Below, piece by piece: positions 53,871 to 63,932 of a DNA stretch of 64,000 nucleotides; position 1 is the first letter of the stretch; every line of letters starts with the position of its first letter. Location: assembly GCA_964413265.1 (NCBI GenBank), contig CAYPRX010000037.1:157921-221920 (forward strand). Direction: 5' to 3'. The translations under genes were made by a program, and so were the position numbers. The notes under the pieces are model-generated. The model did not search any database. It was given only the letters and a program-made list of their open reading frames with translations, and was not told where the DNA came from. The stretch is from CAVYGN01 sp964413265. GTDB taxonomy: Bacteria > Spirochaetota > Brevinematia > Brevinematales > JAOACQ01.

Positions 53871-54881
53871 TTAAAAGTTGAACGCCAGATAAGCTGAGAA
53901 ATCCCAGTCTCCGTCCAGAGCCCCGTATTCTGCGGCCAGATTTATAAATAATATTTTAAAGCCGCCAATCAGCCTTATATCGAAAAGATTATAGCTGTCT
54001 GGAGCAGTGCCGCTTAATGTGGGAAATATGACAGTTCCGGGAATACCGGCAACTGAGCTTGTGAATGTATTATTCATTGAAAGGGATGATGAAACACTTC
54101 CGAGATTCATATTAAGTCCAACTCCAAGGAAGGGACCACCAAAGTATGGAATATTAATGCCGGCCATCAGCTTCGTTCCTATGGAAATACCGCCCCACTG
54201 GTAACCGAAACTGACCGTATAATTATTGGTTCCAACTGAGTTGACGTTATCCCCATTAGTATATGCCAGACTGGCTCCGCTGTAGGAATAATTGATTGCC
54301 CCCGAGTCGTAATCAACGGATACCCGCCAGTCAGCCTTTATCCAGTCGCCGAGATTCCAGATCAGATATCTCGACTCAGCCCCGATGTGGAATTCACCGA
54401 ATGAAACGGTCGAGCCTGTACCTGTTGAAATACTCGTTGATGGAACTAGACCGAGCCTTAGCCCCAAATCCATCGGCAGTCCCGGCAGACCAAGTTTAAA
54501 ATAAGCATCATCATAAGGAAACGGTACAGCACCTATGGCCGTTCCCACATTGTTAAAAGTATTATTCATCGGGTTCGACGATGCATTTGTTAAAACATTT
54601 TGCCCGCTGACCATTTCAAAAAATATCGGAGAGAAGTTGACTCCGAAACCCAGTCCGAAATTTATGCTGAAATCCCCTGAGGTATTTACAGGTGTGACGT
54701 TACCGGAGCCTGTATAAAAACCCATATGTTTAGCCATCTCAAGGGAAATCGGGTTTAAAGCATTTGTTAACACACTGTTAAGGCCGCTAGATACTAGGTT
54801 TGTCAACTGGTCTATAGTTAAAGCGAAAATACCGGAGGAACACGACAGTGTTAAAATAAGAAAAATTATGACTTTCTTCAT
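53871..54881 (-). CDS. outer-membrane beta-barrel protein, Gly/Asn/Ser-rich
   Basis: 336 residues, signal peptide about 1-20. Long runs of amphipathic strands (DFSINFGLGFGVNFSPIFFE, VSFGYQWGGISIGTKLMAGI, GGFKILFINLAAEYGALDGD) and a C-terminal FSAYLAFNF with final Phe point to an integral outer-membrane barrel. No specific family recognised. AAAGGAGGG precedes the ATG. Monocistronic, with its own promoter. Confidence 0.78.
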   Translation of the reverse strand: MKKVIIFLILTLSCSSGIFALTIDQLTNLVSSGLNSVLTNALNPISLEMAKHMGFYTGSGNVTPVNTSGDFSINFGLGFGVNFSPIFFEMVSGQNVLTNASSNPMNNTFNNVGTAIGAVPFPYDDAYFKLGLPGLPMDLGLRLGLVPSTSISTGTGSTVSFGEFHIGAESRYLIWNLGDWIKADWRVSVDYDSGAINYSYSGASLAYTNGDNVNSVGTNNYTVSFGYQWGGISIGTKLMAGINIPYFGGPFLGVGLNMNLGSVSSSLSMNNTFTSSVAGIPGTVIFPTLSGTAPDSYNLFDIRLIGGFKILFINLAAEYGALDGDWDFSAYLAFNF

Positions 54882-54916
54882 AGTACCCTCCTTTAAACGG
54901 GAAATGTACCGGATGA

Positions 54917-54944
54917 ATTATAATTGATTTCATAAAAAAATCAA
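54917..54944 (-). promoter_or_regulatory. sigma-70-type promoter for the barrel protein
   Basis: Minus strand TTGATT, 16-bp spacer, TATAAT; 36 bp upstream of the ATG. Confidence 0.5.
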
Positions 54945-54972
54945 GAAAGATGATTATTGGAACTTTCCATTA

Positions 54973-55845
54973 TTATATCGGAGTTCCTTCAGACATAACC
55001 TTAATCTTGAATTTTTTTACCAGGTCCTTGGTGATCGGACCGGGTTTGCCTTTCCCTATAGTTCTTCCGTCTATTTTGATAACAGGTACTATCTCAGCAC
55101 CGGTTCCGGTCAGGAAAACTTCGTCTGCTATAAACATTTCCATTCTTGAGAAAAATTTTTCTTCGACTGAAAAACCTGAATTAGCGGTGATTTCGATGAC
55201 CGTGTCCCGCGTTATTCCCGGCAGAGCGCCGGCGATAACAGGAGGCATGTATATTTTATTCTTCTGTATCATGAATATATTGTCTCCGGAACACTCAGCA
55301 ACATAACCCTCGTTATTTAGCATTATGATTTCCTCAACACCGGAGTTTTTACCCTCGATCTTGGCCATAATATTGTTGAGATAATTGAGAGATTTTACAA
55401 TCGGATTTATAGATTCGCTTGAATTTCTCCGCGTCGGGACGGTTATAAGAGACATTCCCTTATCATAGAGTTCGGCAGGATATAATTGAATTTTGTCAGC
55501 GATTATTATTATTGAGGGGTTCTTGCATTTCCATGGATCAAGCCCCAGATCTCCGATCCCTCTTGTCACAATCGGCCTGATATAGCCATCCTTGATTTGA
55601 TTGGTTTTGCATATGCTGATCACAGCTTTTTTAAAATTATCCCTTGAAAGTGGAATTTCGAGCATGATAATTTTTGCAGAATTATAGAGCCTTTGTATGT
55701 GTTCATCGAGCTTGAAAATTTTACCGCCGTAAGCTCGTATTCCTTCAAAAACGCCGTCGCCATATAAGAGCCCATGGTCTAAAACAGATATGCTTGCCTT
55801 TTCTTTTTCAACGATCTTTCCATTAATGTAAACGTAATTGCCCAT
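54973..55845 (-). CDS. ilvE: branched-chain amino acid aminotransferase (class IV PLP)
   Basis: 290 residues. Class IV fold: VLDHGLLYGDGVFEGIRAYG, YIRPIVTRGIGDLGLDP, PLP lysine in IVKSLNYLNNIMAKIEGKN, AECSGDNIFMI and FLTGTGAEIVPVIKIDGRTI. The YGDGVFEGIRAY and TGTGAE motifs favour IlvE over D-amino-acid or ADC lyase members, though substrate cannot be proven. It follows lolD by 1 bp. Confidence 0.88.
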   Translation of the reverse strand: MGNYVYINGKIVEKEKASISVLDHGLLYGDGVFEGIRAYGGKIFKLDEHIQRLYNSAKIIMLEIPLSRDNFKKAVISICKTNQIKDGYIRPIVTRGIGDLGLDPWKCKNPSIIIIADKIQLYPAELYDKGMSLITVPTRRNSSESINPIVKSLNYLNNIMAKIEGKNSGVEEIIMLNNEGYVAECSGDNIFMIQKNKIYMPPVIAGALPGITRDTVIEITANSGFSVEEKFFSRMEMFIADEVFLTGTGAEIVPVIKIDGRTIGKGKPGPITKDLVKKFKIKVMSEGTPI

Positions 55846-55846
55846 G

Positions 55847-56539
55847 TTAATCTCCCTTTTTAGAATTTGCCCGGATTGACCCTAAATCAATAACCCTATC
55901 GCATTTTGCAGCGATTTCCATATTATGAGTAGCGATTATGAAAGTCTTATTGAATTTCTCCTTCAGGCTCCAAATAAGAACCTCTATGTTTTCAGCATTC
56001 CGCCTGTCAAGGCTGCCTGTCGGTTCGTCGGCGAAAATAACAAGTGGTTCATGAATCAGGGCTCTTACAATTGCAATTCTCTGTCTTTCGCCGCCGCTCA
56101 GTTGGTCAGGATAGTGGTACTGGCGGTTAAGAAGGCCGACACTGTCAAGCAATTCACGGGCATATTCTTTTACAGGTTCGTCAATTATGACACCCTTTAT
56201 CCTTAAAGGTATGAGGACATTATCAAGAGCAGTAAAATCCTCGAGCAAATAATGATGCTGAAAAATAAAACCGACATTTTTATTCCTGAATTCTGATAAT
56301 TTCTCCTCATCAATATTATCGATTCTGCTATCATTAAATATAACTTCACCTGATGTGGGGCTGTCGAGGCCGCTTAAAATGTTCAGCATTGTGGTCTTCC
56401 CCAGCCCGCTCTGACCAATTATTGCAACAGCCGACCCTTCCTCTATTTTTACGTTCAAGTTTTCAAAAACGGTAATACTGTCGAACATGGTCCTGTATAT
56501 TTTTGTCAGGTTCCTGGCGGTAATAATTGTCTTAATCAT
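55847..56539 (-). CDS. lolD: LolD-like ABC ATPase (lipoprotein release/MacB type)
   Basis: 230 residues: Walker A GQSGLGKTT, QHHYLLEDFTALDNVLIPL, signature LSGGERQRIAIVRAL, Walker B VIFADEPTGSLD and ATHN. The FADEPTGSLD type is the LolD/MacB/FtsE group. The start at 56539 (MIKTII) has GAGG upstream and overlaps the permease end by 8 bp. With the upstream permease it forms a lipoprotein-releasing complex. Confidence 0.9.
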   Translation of the reverse strand: MIKTIITARNLTKIYRTMFDSITVFENLNVKIEEGSAVAIIGQSGLGKTTMLNILSGLDSPTSGEVIFNDSRIDNIDEEKLSEFRNKNVGFIFQHHYLLEDFTALDNVLIPLRIKGVIIDEPVKEYARELLDSVGLLNRQYHYPDQLSGGERQRIAIVRALIHEPLVIFADEPTGSLDRRNAENIEVLIWSLKEKFNKTFIIATHNMEIAAKCDRVIDLGSIRANSKKGD

Positions 56540-57815
56540 TTCTAAGAACCTCGACCGGCCTGAGTCTGGAAGCATTGATTGAGGGCATTATCACAGCTAT
56601 GGTGGATAGAGAAACTGATAAAAGCATCACAAAAATAATATCCTCGAAAATTATTTTTATAGGGAATTTATCAATATAGTAAACGTTTGAATTAAAAAAC
56701 TGGAATCTGGCGGGCGATTCAACCGGCAGTATCATCCTTGCTAAAAAGTAGCCTGAAGACGATATGAAGTTTATTACGATTTCTATAAATTTTAATATAT
56801 CATTGAGTGTAACTGTGATCAGCAATCCGGCGATTATACCTACGAAGCTTCCTCCAACGCCGAGAAGAAAACCGTCCAGCAGAAAAACCTGTTGTGTACC
56901 GCTCGGCTTTAAGCCCATCGCCTTTAAAATACCAATTTCTTCTTTCTTATCAAGAACCATTGCTATCATTGTGCTTAAAATATTGAACGCTACTACAAAA
57001 AAGAAAAAGAAAAGAATTATATTTATTAGCATTTTCTCGTCCTGAAGGGCCGCCAGATCATTATGATGAAGATCTTTCCAGCTGTAGATATAGAACGGCG
57101 CTGCCATTTTCAATTGCGGTACATATTTTTCAATATTGTAAGGATCTTCAACCTTGACTCGGATCCCGTCCACGTAATTCCCGGCATTGAAGATTTCCCT
57201 TGCATCATCCAGTGAAATAAAAGCAAGGGATGTATCATAGTCTTTCTGTCCCGCAGTAAAGATAGAAGCCACCCTGAACCTGTATTCTGTAGGAATGAAA
57301 TCTTCCCCGTAAACCATGAGACCGAGGGTATCGCCTATCCCCACCCCGAGGTTTATGGCAAGATTATAGCCGATGCTTATTGATTTGCTATTTTTAAAGT
57401 TAAAATCGCCTACTTCAAGTTTGAACTGTTTCCGAAAATCCCTGTCGTTTTCGTATACAAGAGGGGGCATTCCCACAACCATTGCACCCCAGACACTGAA
57501 ACTTCCTTTTAATAGTGCCTGTTTTTCATAGTAGGGAAAAACTTCGGTGATCCCCTTTATTTTTAATAGCCTTTTGCTGATATTCTCGTAATTCGCGATG
57601 CCCCTTCCAGGACCCATTATTACTGCATGGAAGTCTCTGGCCATGAGTTTCTGCATAAAATTTTCATGAATACCGTTGGCTGCTGAGAGAATTACAATAG
57701 CGGCTGCACAGCTGATGACTATTGTGAGTAATGCAATTACGGAAATGACAGATAAACCCCTTTCACTTGCCTTGAATTTTAAATATTTGGTTGAGAGATA
57801 TAGTATGATGTCCAT
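56532..57815 (-). CDS. LolC/LolE-family lipoprotein-releasing permease
   Basis: 427 residues: one N-terminal helix (about 22-45), a large periplasmic domain (about 46-265) and three C-terminal helices (about 268-292, 318-342, 385-410). LSVISVIALLTIVISCAAAI, EEIGILKAMGLKPSGTQQVF and SINASRLRPVEVLRND match the LolCE family. A single gene implies a homodimeric LolC/E, as LolF in some bacteria. Confidence 0.9.
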   Translation of the reverse strand: MDIILYLSTKYLKFKASERGLSVISVIALLTIVISCAAAIVILSAANGIHENFMQKLMARDFHAVIMGPGRGIANYENISKRLLKIKGITEVFPYYEKQALLKGSFSVWGAMVVGMPPLVYENDRDFRKQFKLEVGDFNFKNSKSISIGYNLAINLGVGIGDTLGLMVYGEDFIPTEYRFRVASIFTAGQKDYDTSLAFISLDDAREIFNAGNYVDGIRVKVEDPYNIEKYVPQLKMAAPFYIYSWKDLHHNDLAALQDEKMLINIILFFFFFVVAFNILSTMIAMVLDKKEEIGILKAMGLKPSGTQQVFLLDGFLLGVGGSFVGIIAGLLITVTLNDILKFIEIVINFISSSGYFLARMILPVESPARFQFFNSNVYYIDKFPIKIIFEDIIFVMLLSVSLSTIAVIMPSINASRLRPVEVLRND

Positions 57816-57926
57816 TCAAGATAATACCTGCCTCTTCCGATATCATTACCAAAGATTATAATAAGTTTTAGTAATTAAGTAAATAAAAGCATTGTGAGGC
57901 GGTAACAAGGACAAAAACATTAAAAA

Positions 57927-57955
57927 TTGCTGTTTCAATTGTAAATAATTATAAT
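57927..57955 (+). promoter_or_regulatory. possible promoter for the tail-anchored protein
   Basis: TTGCTG, 17-bp spacer, perfect TATAAT; the -35 is weak. Confidence 0.35.
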
Positions 57956-57998
57956 TATACGTGTAATTAAAAATGGTTTGTATTGATTCGAGGTTTTT

Positions 57999-59018
57999 AT
58001 GAATCCTGATGTGAAAATTGAAAGCACCTATATAGTAATAAAAGGAAGATTCCGGGCTCCTGCCTCAAGTTCTTTTGGTGTATTTGTAATCTTTTTGGAT
58101 AATGTCACGAAAAATATTGACAAGTATGATGTCGTTTCCTCTCATTTCAGTACTCTCTATGAAAATAATGTTAATATGCCATGGCATGAATTTGAAGATA
58201 TCATTTCAAGGCTCAAATGGCGTGGTGAATTTGCAACAAGTCTTACTCATGACATTCAAGCTTGTTTTGACGATATCTTCCAGGCCGGAACAGGGAGAAC
58301 CCAGGATATCTGGGCCTATGTAAAAAAATCACAGCTGAATAAAGTAACTGAAATATTTGATGAGATGCTGGGCCGTCCGACGGCTGATAAGGCGGTAAAG
58401 TGTGAAATAGCCATCGAAAATATAATGAAAAGCGAAATTGAGGAAGCTAAAAAGTTTAGAAGTGAAAGGGAAGCCAAAGAGATGCTTTCAACAACTGATA
58501 AAGACGCCCAGGCACAGCAGGCAGGTTCTATGCCATCACTTGAAGAATCTGCCGTAGTCCTTGAAGTATCTCTCGTCCTGTCGCCCATTTCAGGCATTCC
58601 TATCTATGACCTGAAAGAAGGTGACAAGATCTTTATAAAGATAACGGAACAGTCAAGCCGCGGCCAGTATTTTATAGATCTTCTGAATGCTACGGAAGAT
58701 AATGAGATTATTCCGATTCCGGCCACTGTAGTCAGAATGACAAAAGAAGGAAAAATATATACAGTTCTTGTCAATGTGGGCCCGAGTATTTACGGCAGGT
58801 CTCTTGACGAAGACACCGTGAAAGTAAAAAAATACGATCCTGCCGAAGACAAGAGAAAGAAAAAGCCTGTAGCGGAGGAAGCTAATTCAGCTCAGGCTTC
58901 CTCTGACAACTTGAGTGAAAATAATAAAAAAGCCCTGCTCTCGATGAACATGATGTTCGTCCTTATCGGAATAACGGCTTTCATTGTAATTATAATACTT
59001 ATCTGGCTATTATTTTAA
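57999..59018 (+). CDS. tail-anchored protein of unknown function
   Basis: 339 residues without signal peptide. A soluble N-terminal domain (about 1-120), a helical, charged linker (about 130-175, IMKSEIEEAKKFRSEREAKE), a beta-rich domain (about 180-280: AVVLEVSLVLSPISGIPIYD, LKEGDKIFIKITEQSSRGQY, IPATVVRMTKEGKIYTVLVN), a charged linker with Lys-rich stretch, and one C-terminal membrane helix (about 318-338) ending in WLLF. The bulk should be cytoplasmic with the C-terminus in the membrane. I do not recognise the family. The stop overlaps the convergent pncA gene by 4 bp. Confidence 0.7.
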   Translation: MNPDVKIESTYIVIKGRFRAPASSSFGVFVIFLDNVTKNIDKYDVVSSHFSTLYENNVNMPWHEFEDIISRLKWRGEFATSLTHDIQACFDDIFQAGTGRTQDIWAYVKKSQLNKVTEIFDEMLGRPTADKAVKCEIAIENIMKSEIEEAKKFRSEREAKEMLSTTDKDAQAQQAGSMPSLEESAVVLEVSLVLSPISGIPIYDLKEGDKIFIKITEQSSRGQYFIDLLNATEDNEIIPIPATVVRMTKEGKIYTVLVNVGPSIYGRSLDEDTVKVKKYDPAEDKRKKKPVAEEANSAQASSDNLSENNKKALLSMNMMFVLIGITAFIVIIILIWLLF

Positions 59019-59632
59019 CCATCAAGCAGTTTATCTGATGTTATTACCTTAACTCCATTTATTCTGAGCTCTTCAAGGGCTTTATCCGAATCATTAGGTG
59101 ATATATTGACAGCCCTGCAGGCATCCTGAATTACGTAGGTCTTGAAACCGAGGGAATTAGAGTCGAGGGCTGAATATCTTACACAATAGTCGGTTGTTAG
59201 CCCGGCTATATAAACCTCGCTTACTCCCCTGGCCTTCAGATAATCTCCAAGACCCGTATCTTTTTTATGGCCGTTATCGAAGAACCCGCTGTAACTGTCA
59301 AAAGTCCTGTCTGTTCCTTTTCTGAAAATTTTTTCTATTTTATCTTTTCTCAAATCGGGATGTAATTCCGCTCCATTGGTTCCCTGAACACAATGATCGG
59401 GCCAGAGTGTCTGATCGAGTCCTGAGAGCTTTATCTTATCATAAACGGGTCTTCCGCTCACGCTTGCAAAACTGCCATGATCCTTTGGGTGCCAGTCCTG
59501 TGTAGCCAGGATGAGGTCGAATTTATCCTCCAACCTGTTGATTATCGGAATTATCTTGTCGCCGTCCTTAACTGCTAAAGCACCGCCCGGGCAAAAATCA
59601 TTCTGAACATCTACTATTAAAAATGCCTTCAT
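59015..59632 (-). CDS. pncA: nicotinamidase
   Basis: 205 residues of the isochorismatase-like hydrolases: IVDVQNDFCPGGAL (Asp9 area), TQDWHPKDHGSFAS with metal His, WPDHCVQGTNGAELHP, and GLTTDYCVRYSALDS with the catalytic Cys. Converts nicotinamide to nicotinate for the next enzyme. GGAGG precedes the ATG. Cotranscribed with pncB, 11 bp apart. Confidence 0.94.
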   Translation of the reverse strand: MKAFLIVDVQNDFCPGGALAVKDGDKIIPIINRLEDKFDLILATQDWHPKDHGSFASVSGRPVYDKIKLSGLDQTLWPDHCVQGTNGAELHPDLRKDKIEKIFRKGTDRTFDSYSGFFDNGHKKDTGLGDYLKARGVSEVYIAGLTTDYCVRYSALDSNSLGFKTYVIQDACRAVNISPNDSDKALEELRINGVKVITSDKLLDG

Positions 59633-59643
59633 AACAAACCTCC

Positions 59644-61113
59644 TTATCGATCCACTCTTATTGAAAGAATCATTCCTGTCCTCATATCGAATAGAGATTT
59701 TTCAAGACCTGCAGGATATCTATGGGGATTTATAAACCTTTTAATTCCAGGATGGAACTTTCTCAGGTTCTCATATGTCTTTTCACGAATCTTGTCAATA
59801 TCAATTTTAGGGTATACCCTTTTGCCCTTTCGAAAAACCGGTTCGAGCAGGTCTGTAAAGAGTGTATTTTTTTCAATTGTCTTCCTCCGTGTATGGTCCT
59901 GAGGGTCAATTATTTCACAGCCGTCACTCAGGTCTGTTCCGGTATTATAAATACAGTCGGCTATGTTTTCACCACCGCTTTCATAACGCCTTATCTGTAA
60001 AATACCGGGATTCGTTATCTTTGCTGCCTGCTCTGAGAGTTTTATCCTGTATTTCCAATCTTTATCAGGTTCCCTTACTGCCGATAACTTGTAAACACCG
60101 TCAAGTGCCGGTTCATCATAAGCTGTTACAAGCTTTGTCCCTACTCCCCAGATGTCAATTTTTGCTCCCTGTTCCTTCAGGCTAGAAATTATGTTCTCAT
60201 CCAGCTGATTTGAAGCAAGAATCTTTGCATTCCTGAAGCCATTTTCATCCAGTATTTTTCTTGCTTCGTTTGAGAGATAAGCAAGATCGCCGGAATCAAG
60301 CCTTATTCCCACCATATCTGATCCCTGTTCCCTCAGCCATAAGCCGGCTTTCACGGCTTTTCTCACTCCCTCAAGGCTGTTATAGGTATCGACGAGAAAG
60401 ATACAGTTATTGGGCATGGCTCTGGCATATTCCATAAACGCCTGTCCTTCATCATCAAAAGACATAATCCAGCTGTGCGCATGAGTTCCTCTAACAGGAA
60501 TGCCCAGAATCTTTCCTGCCAGCATATTTGAAGTTGCCGAACAGCCGCCTATGTAAGCCGCCCGGCTGGCTGCAAGCGCCCCGTCAACTCCCTGCGCTCT
60601 TCTCAGTCCGAATTCTATTACTGTATCTCCTTTCGCGGCGAGGATTACCCTGGCAGCCTTGGTGGCGACAAGGCTCTGAAAATTTATTATATTCAGAAGA
60701 ACTGTTTCCAAAAACTGGCATTGGATGATAGGACCTCTGGTTCGTATGATAGGCTCATTGGGAAAAACAATTGTGCCCTCCGGCATGGCATCGATATCGC
60801 ATTGAAAATTGAAATTCACAAGATAATCAATAAAGTCTTCCTCGAAGATTGGTTTACCGTCATTTCCCTTTAAAGAAGCCACATAGTCAAGATCGGATTT
60901 GTCAAAGTAAAAATTTTCAAGAAAATCGGCTACATATTCCAGGCCTGCAGCAATAGTAAAACCCCCTCCAAACGGATTTTTCCTGAAAAAAAGGTGAAAA
61001 ACAGTCTCTTTACCGCTTGTCCCGCTTTTCCAATAGGCATAAGCCATTGTCATTTGATAAAAGTCGGTAAGAAGAGAGAGAGACTGGTTATATGCAAGCG
61101 TTTTAAAATCCAT
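59644..61113 (-). CDS. pncB: nicotinate phosphoribosyltransferase
   Basis: 489 residues, NAD salvage (Preiss-Handler pathway). LLTDFYQMTMAYAYWKSGTS, FEFGLRRAQG-type motif as VIEFGLRRAQGVDGALAASR, VRGTHAHSWIMSF and GVRLDSGDL-like VGIRLDSGDLAYLS are diagnostic; the C-terminal domain is present. Longer than the 400-residue enterobacterial form, matching the Gram-positive-like type. Confidence 0.95.
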   Translation of the reverse strand: MDFKTLAYNQSLSLLTDFYQMTMAYAYWKSGTSGKETVFHLFFRKNPFGGGFTIAAGLEYVADFLENFYFDKSDLDYVASLKGNDGKPIFEEDFIDYLVNFNFQCDIDAMPEGTIVFPNEPIIRTRGPIIQCQFLETVLLNIINFQSLVATKAARVILAAKGDTVIEFGLRRAQGVDGALAASRAAYIGGCSATSNMLAGKILGIPVRGTHAHSWIMSFDDEGQAFMEYARAMPNNCIFLVDTYNSLEGVRKAVKAGLWLREQGSDMVGIRLDSGDLAYLSNEARKILDENGFRNAKILASNQLDENIISSLKEQGAKIDIWGVGTKLVTAYDEPALDGVYKLSAVREPDKDWKYRIKLSEQAAKITNPGILQIRRYESGGENIADCIYNTGTDLSDGCEIIDPQDHTRRKTIEKNTLFTDLLEPVFRKGKRVYPKIDIDKIREKTYENLRKFHPGIKRFINPHRYPAGLEKSLFDMRTGMILSIRVDR

Positions 61114-61328
61114 AAAAACTCCATTTTTTAATATAATTTAACGATTTTAGATAAGTTAATCAAGATATTATTTTTAAAAATATTGTTCTTTAAGCTTTAA
61201 TTTTTTCGGAGCTTAATATCGAAAATTTTAAAAAAAAACAAAAAGTAATTATATTGCTTTTAACTTGCGCATTTATTATTATTATATGCGTAGAATTAAT
61301 ACATTAGGGATTAGTACAGGTATTTTTT

Positions 61329-63908
61329 ATGAATTATGCCGGTACGGTTAAGATTAATCCTGAAATTCCAGAGAATATTAATAGAATTAAAGAGTTGGCT
61401 TATAATGTCTGGTGGTCATGGAAACCTTCCGCACTGAGATTATACCAGTTCATCGATGAATATCTGTGGGAAAATGTTAATCATAATCCGATAAAATTTC
61501 TTCTCTACGTCACACAGGAGAAACTTGAGAAATCCTCGAAATCGAGAGCTTATCTTGATACCTATAATAAAGTAATGGAAGAATTTGATACCTATATGGC
61601 TGCTGAAAATACATGGTTTCATGAGGAACATCAGGCAAATAAAGAGGATCTTATAGCGTATTTTTCAGCCGAATACGGCATACATGAATCCCTGCCCATA
61701 TATTCAGGGGGACTTGGCATATTGGCAGGCGATCATGTAAAGAGTGCAAGCGATATAGGTCTCCCATTTGTCGGCATAGGTCTACTGTACAAGCAAGGCT
61801 ATTTCACACAAAGGATCTCAAATGAGGGGTGGCAGGAAGCTGTTTATTACAACCTGGATTTTTCACAGATACCTCTTAACATGACACTGGATCAAAACGG
61901 AAGCCAGCTTACAGTGGATGTGGATCTGCCGGGAAGAAAGATATATGCTAATCTGTGGTACATACAGGCTGGCAGGGCAAGGATCTATCTGCTGGATACG
62001 AATATAGATAAGAATAAAGCGGAAGATAGATGGTTCACATCACAGCTTTACGGCGGTGATCAGGAGATGAGGATATCGCAGGAGATAATACTTGGCATTG
62101 GGGGCGTGAAAGCAATGAGGGCTCTTGATTTGAAACCGACAGTATGGCATATGAATGAAGGGCATTCCGTTTTCCTCGGACTGGAAAGAATCAGAGAGCT
62201 TGTCTCCGAAGGGCTTTCTTTTGCAGAAGCTCTTGAATTGGTAAGGGCTAACACTATTTTTACAACTCACACTCCAGTACCTGCTGGAAATGATATTTTT
62301 CCCTTTCAGTTAATATCAAAGTATTTTCGCTATTTCTTTGAAAAAATTAAAATCAGTGAAAGCTCTTTTCTTGACCTGGGTAAGGAAATAGAACCCGGCG
62401 GTTCCCAGGTTTTCAGCCTGACTGTTCTTGCACTGAAAATCGCCGGAAGGGCCAACGGCGTCAGTGAACTCCATGGTCATGTCTCAAGAAAATTATGGGA
62501 AAAGAATTGGGAAGGAGTTCCTTTTGAAGAAAATCCGATAGATCATATTACTAACGGGGTTCATACCAGTACTTGGATGGCTGAAGAGATCAGCAGTTTA
62601 TTAGGAACCCACTTGGGAGGGGAATGGATCAACCGCTTGAATGATGAAAAATACTGGGAGAATATAAAAAATATCCCCGACAGGGAATTATGGAAGGTCC
62701 ATCAGGCCCTCAAGCTTAAAATGATCGAGTATATAAGAAAAAAAGCCGTCGAGGAATGGAAGAGATACGGTGTGATGATATCGGAAATCTCAGCGGATGC
62801 CGACAGGCTGTTGGATCCCGATTGTTTAACCATCGGGTTCGCCAGACGCTTTGCGACATACAAGCGAGCAGTTCTAATATTCCGGGATATGGAAAGGCTT
62901 AAAAAAATACTTAATAACCAGGATAAACCTCTGCAGATAATATTTTCAGGCAAAGCCCATCCTAAAGACAGGCCAGGTCAGGAATTTATAAAGAAGATTT
63001 TCGACATTGGCAGGCAGGAAGGATTTAAAGGCAGGATATTCTTCCTTGAAGATTACGATATGAATGTAGCAAGATACCTTATACAGGGTGTAGATGTATG
63101 GCTTAATACTCCGAGGAGACCTTATGAAGCAAGCGGAACAAGCGGTCAAAAAGGGCCCATAAATGGTGTAATCAATTTCAGCGTCCTTGATGGCTGGTGG
63201 AGGGAGGCTTACAAAATTAATATGGATTCTGGATGGTCAATCGGCATTGAAAGGGATTATCCGGGTACAGAGATACAGGACCAGGAAGACGCGCTGGATA
63301 TATATTCAAAGCTTGAAAAAATCATAATTCCGCTTTATTACGACAGGGATAAAGACGGTGTGCCTGTCAAATGGGTTAAAAAAATGAAACAATCTATGCA
63401 GACTGTCATCCCGCATTTCAGTACTGACAGAATGGTAAAAGAATATACAGAGAAGATTTATCTGCAAGCAGCGAACCTTGGCAGAGATTTTTCAAAAAAC
63501 GGCTATGAGCAGGCAAAATCAATAGCCGCGTTTAAGAACAGGGTATTATCGCAGTGGCACCAGGTCCGCATTGAAAGAGATTCGATAACCAGGTCCGGTG
63601 AAACAGGGGAAGCTTTACAGGGTAAGGGCTTTGGCATTGGTATAAATATAATGCTGGGACAGTTGAAGCCGCAAGATGTAGCTGTTGAGATATATTACAG
63701 GAAGGTAGACGATATGGGGAATATAATTGAAGACAATTTAGCTTCAGGCATGACTCAGTCTGAAGACCTTGGCGGAGGACGTTTCCATTTTATCGGGACT
63801 CTAAACCCGGCTAATGGAGGAAATTATGAGTATACCGTAAGGGTTTTCCCTTTTTATAAAGGAGCGTCACATAAGTTTGAGATGGGTTTAATTAAGTGGC
63901 TGGATTAA
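61329..63908 (+). CDS. glgP: alpha-glucan (glycogen) phosphorylase, DUF3417 type
   Basis: 859 residues. The N-terminal DUF3417 domain begins PENINRIKELAYNVWWSWKP. The core has FSAEYGIHESLPIYSGGLGI, HMNEGHSVFLGLER, FTTHTPVPAGNDIF, FARRFATYKRAVLI and the PLP/phosphate region YEASGTSGQKGPINGVINFS. It releases glucose-1-phosphate from alpha-1,4-glucans. The domain of about 100 residues after about 755 looks like an extra C-terminal module (GETGEALQGKGFGIGINIML, FHFIGTLNPANGGNYEYTVR). The Shine-Dalgarno is weak (AGGT). Confidence 0.95.
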   Translation: MNYAGTVKINPEIPENINRIKELAYNVWWSWKPSALRLYQFIDEYLWENVNHNPIKFLLYVTQEKLEKSSKSRAYLDTYNKVMEEFDTYMAAENTWFHEEHQANKEDLIAYFSAEYGIHESLPIYSGGLGILAGDHVKSASDIGLPFVGIGLLYKQGYFTQRISNEGWQEAVYYNLDFSQIPLNMTLDQNGSQLTVDVDLPGRKIYANLWYIQAGRARIYLLDTNIDKNKAEDRWFTSQLYGGDQEMRISQEIILGIGGVKAMRALDLKPTVWHMNEGHSVFLGLERIRELVSEGLSFAEALELVRANTIFTTHTPVPAGNDIFPFQLISKYFRYFFEKIKISESSFLDLGKEIEPGGSQVFSLTVLALKIAGRANGVSELHGHVSRKLWEKNWEGVPFEENPIDHITNGVHTSTWMAEEISSLLGTHLGGEWINRLNDEKYWENIKNIPDRELWKVHQALKLKMIEYIRKKAVEEWKRYGVMISEISADADRLLDPDCLTIGFARRFATYKRAVLIFRDMERLKKILNNQDKPLQIIFSGKAHPKDRPGQEFIKKIFDIGRQEGFKGRIFFLEDYDMNVARYLIQGVDVWLNTPRRPYEASGTSGQKGPINGVINFSVLDGWWREAYKINMDSGWSIGIERDYPGTEIQDQEDALDIYSKLEKIIIPLYYDRDKDGVPVKWVKKMKQSMQTVIPHFSTDRMVKEYTEKIYLQAANLGRDFSKNGYEQAKSIAAFKNRVLSQWHQVRIERDSITRSGETGEALQGKGFGIGINIMLGQLKPQDVAVEIYYRKVDDMGNIIEDNLASGMTQSEDLGGGRFHFIGTLNPANGGNYEYTVRVFPFYKGASHKFEMGLIKWLD

Positions 63909-63932
63909 TCCTGATCAAGCAGGAGGAGAAAA

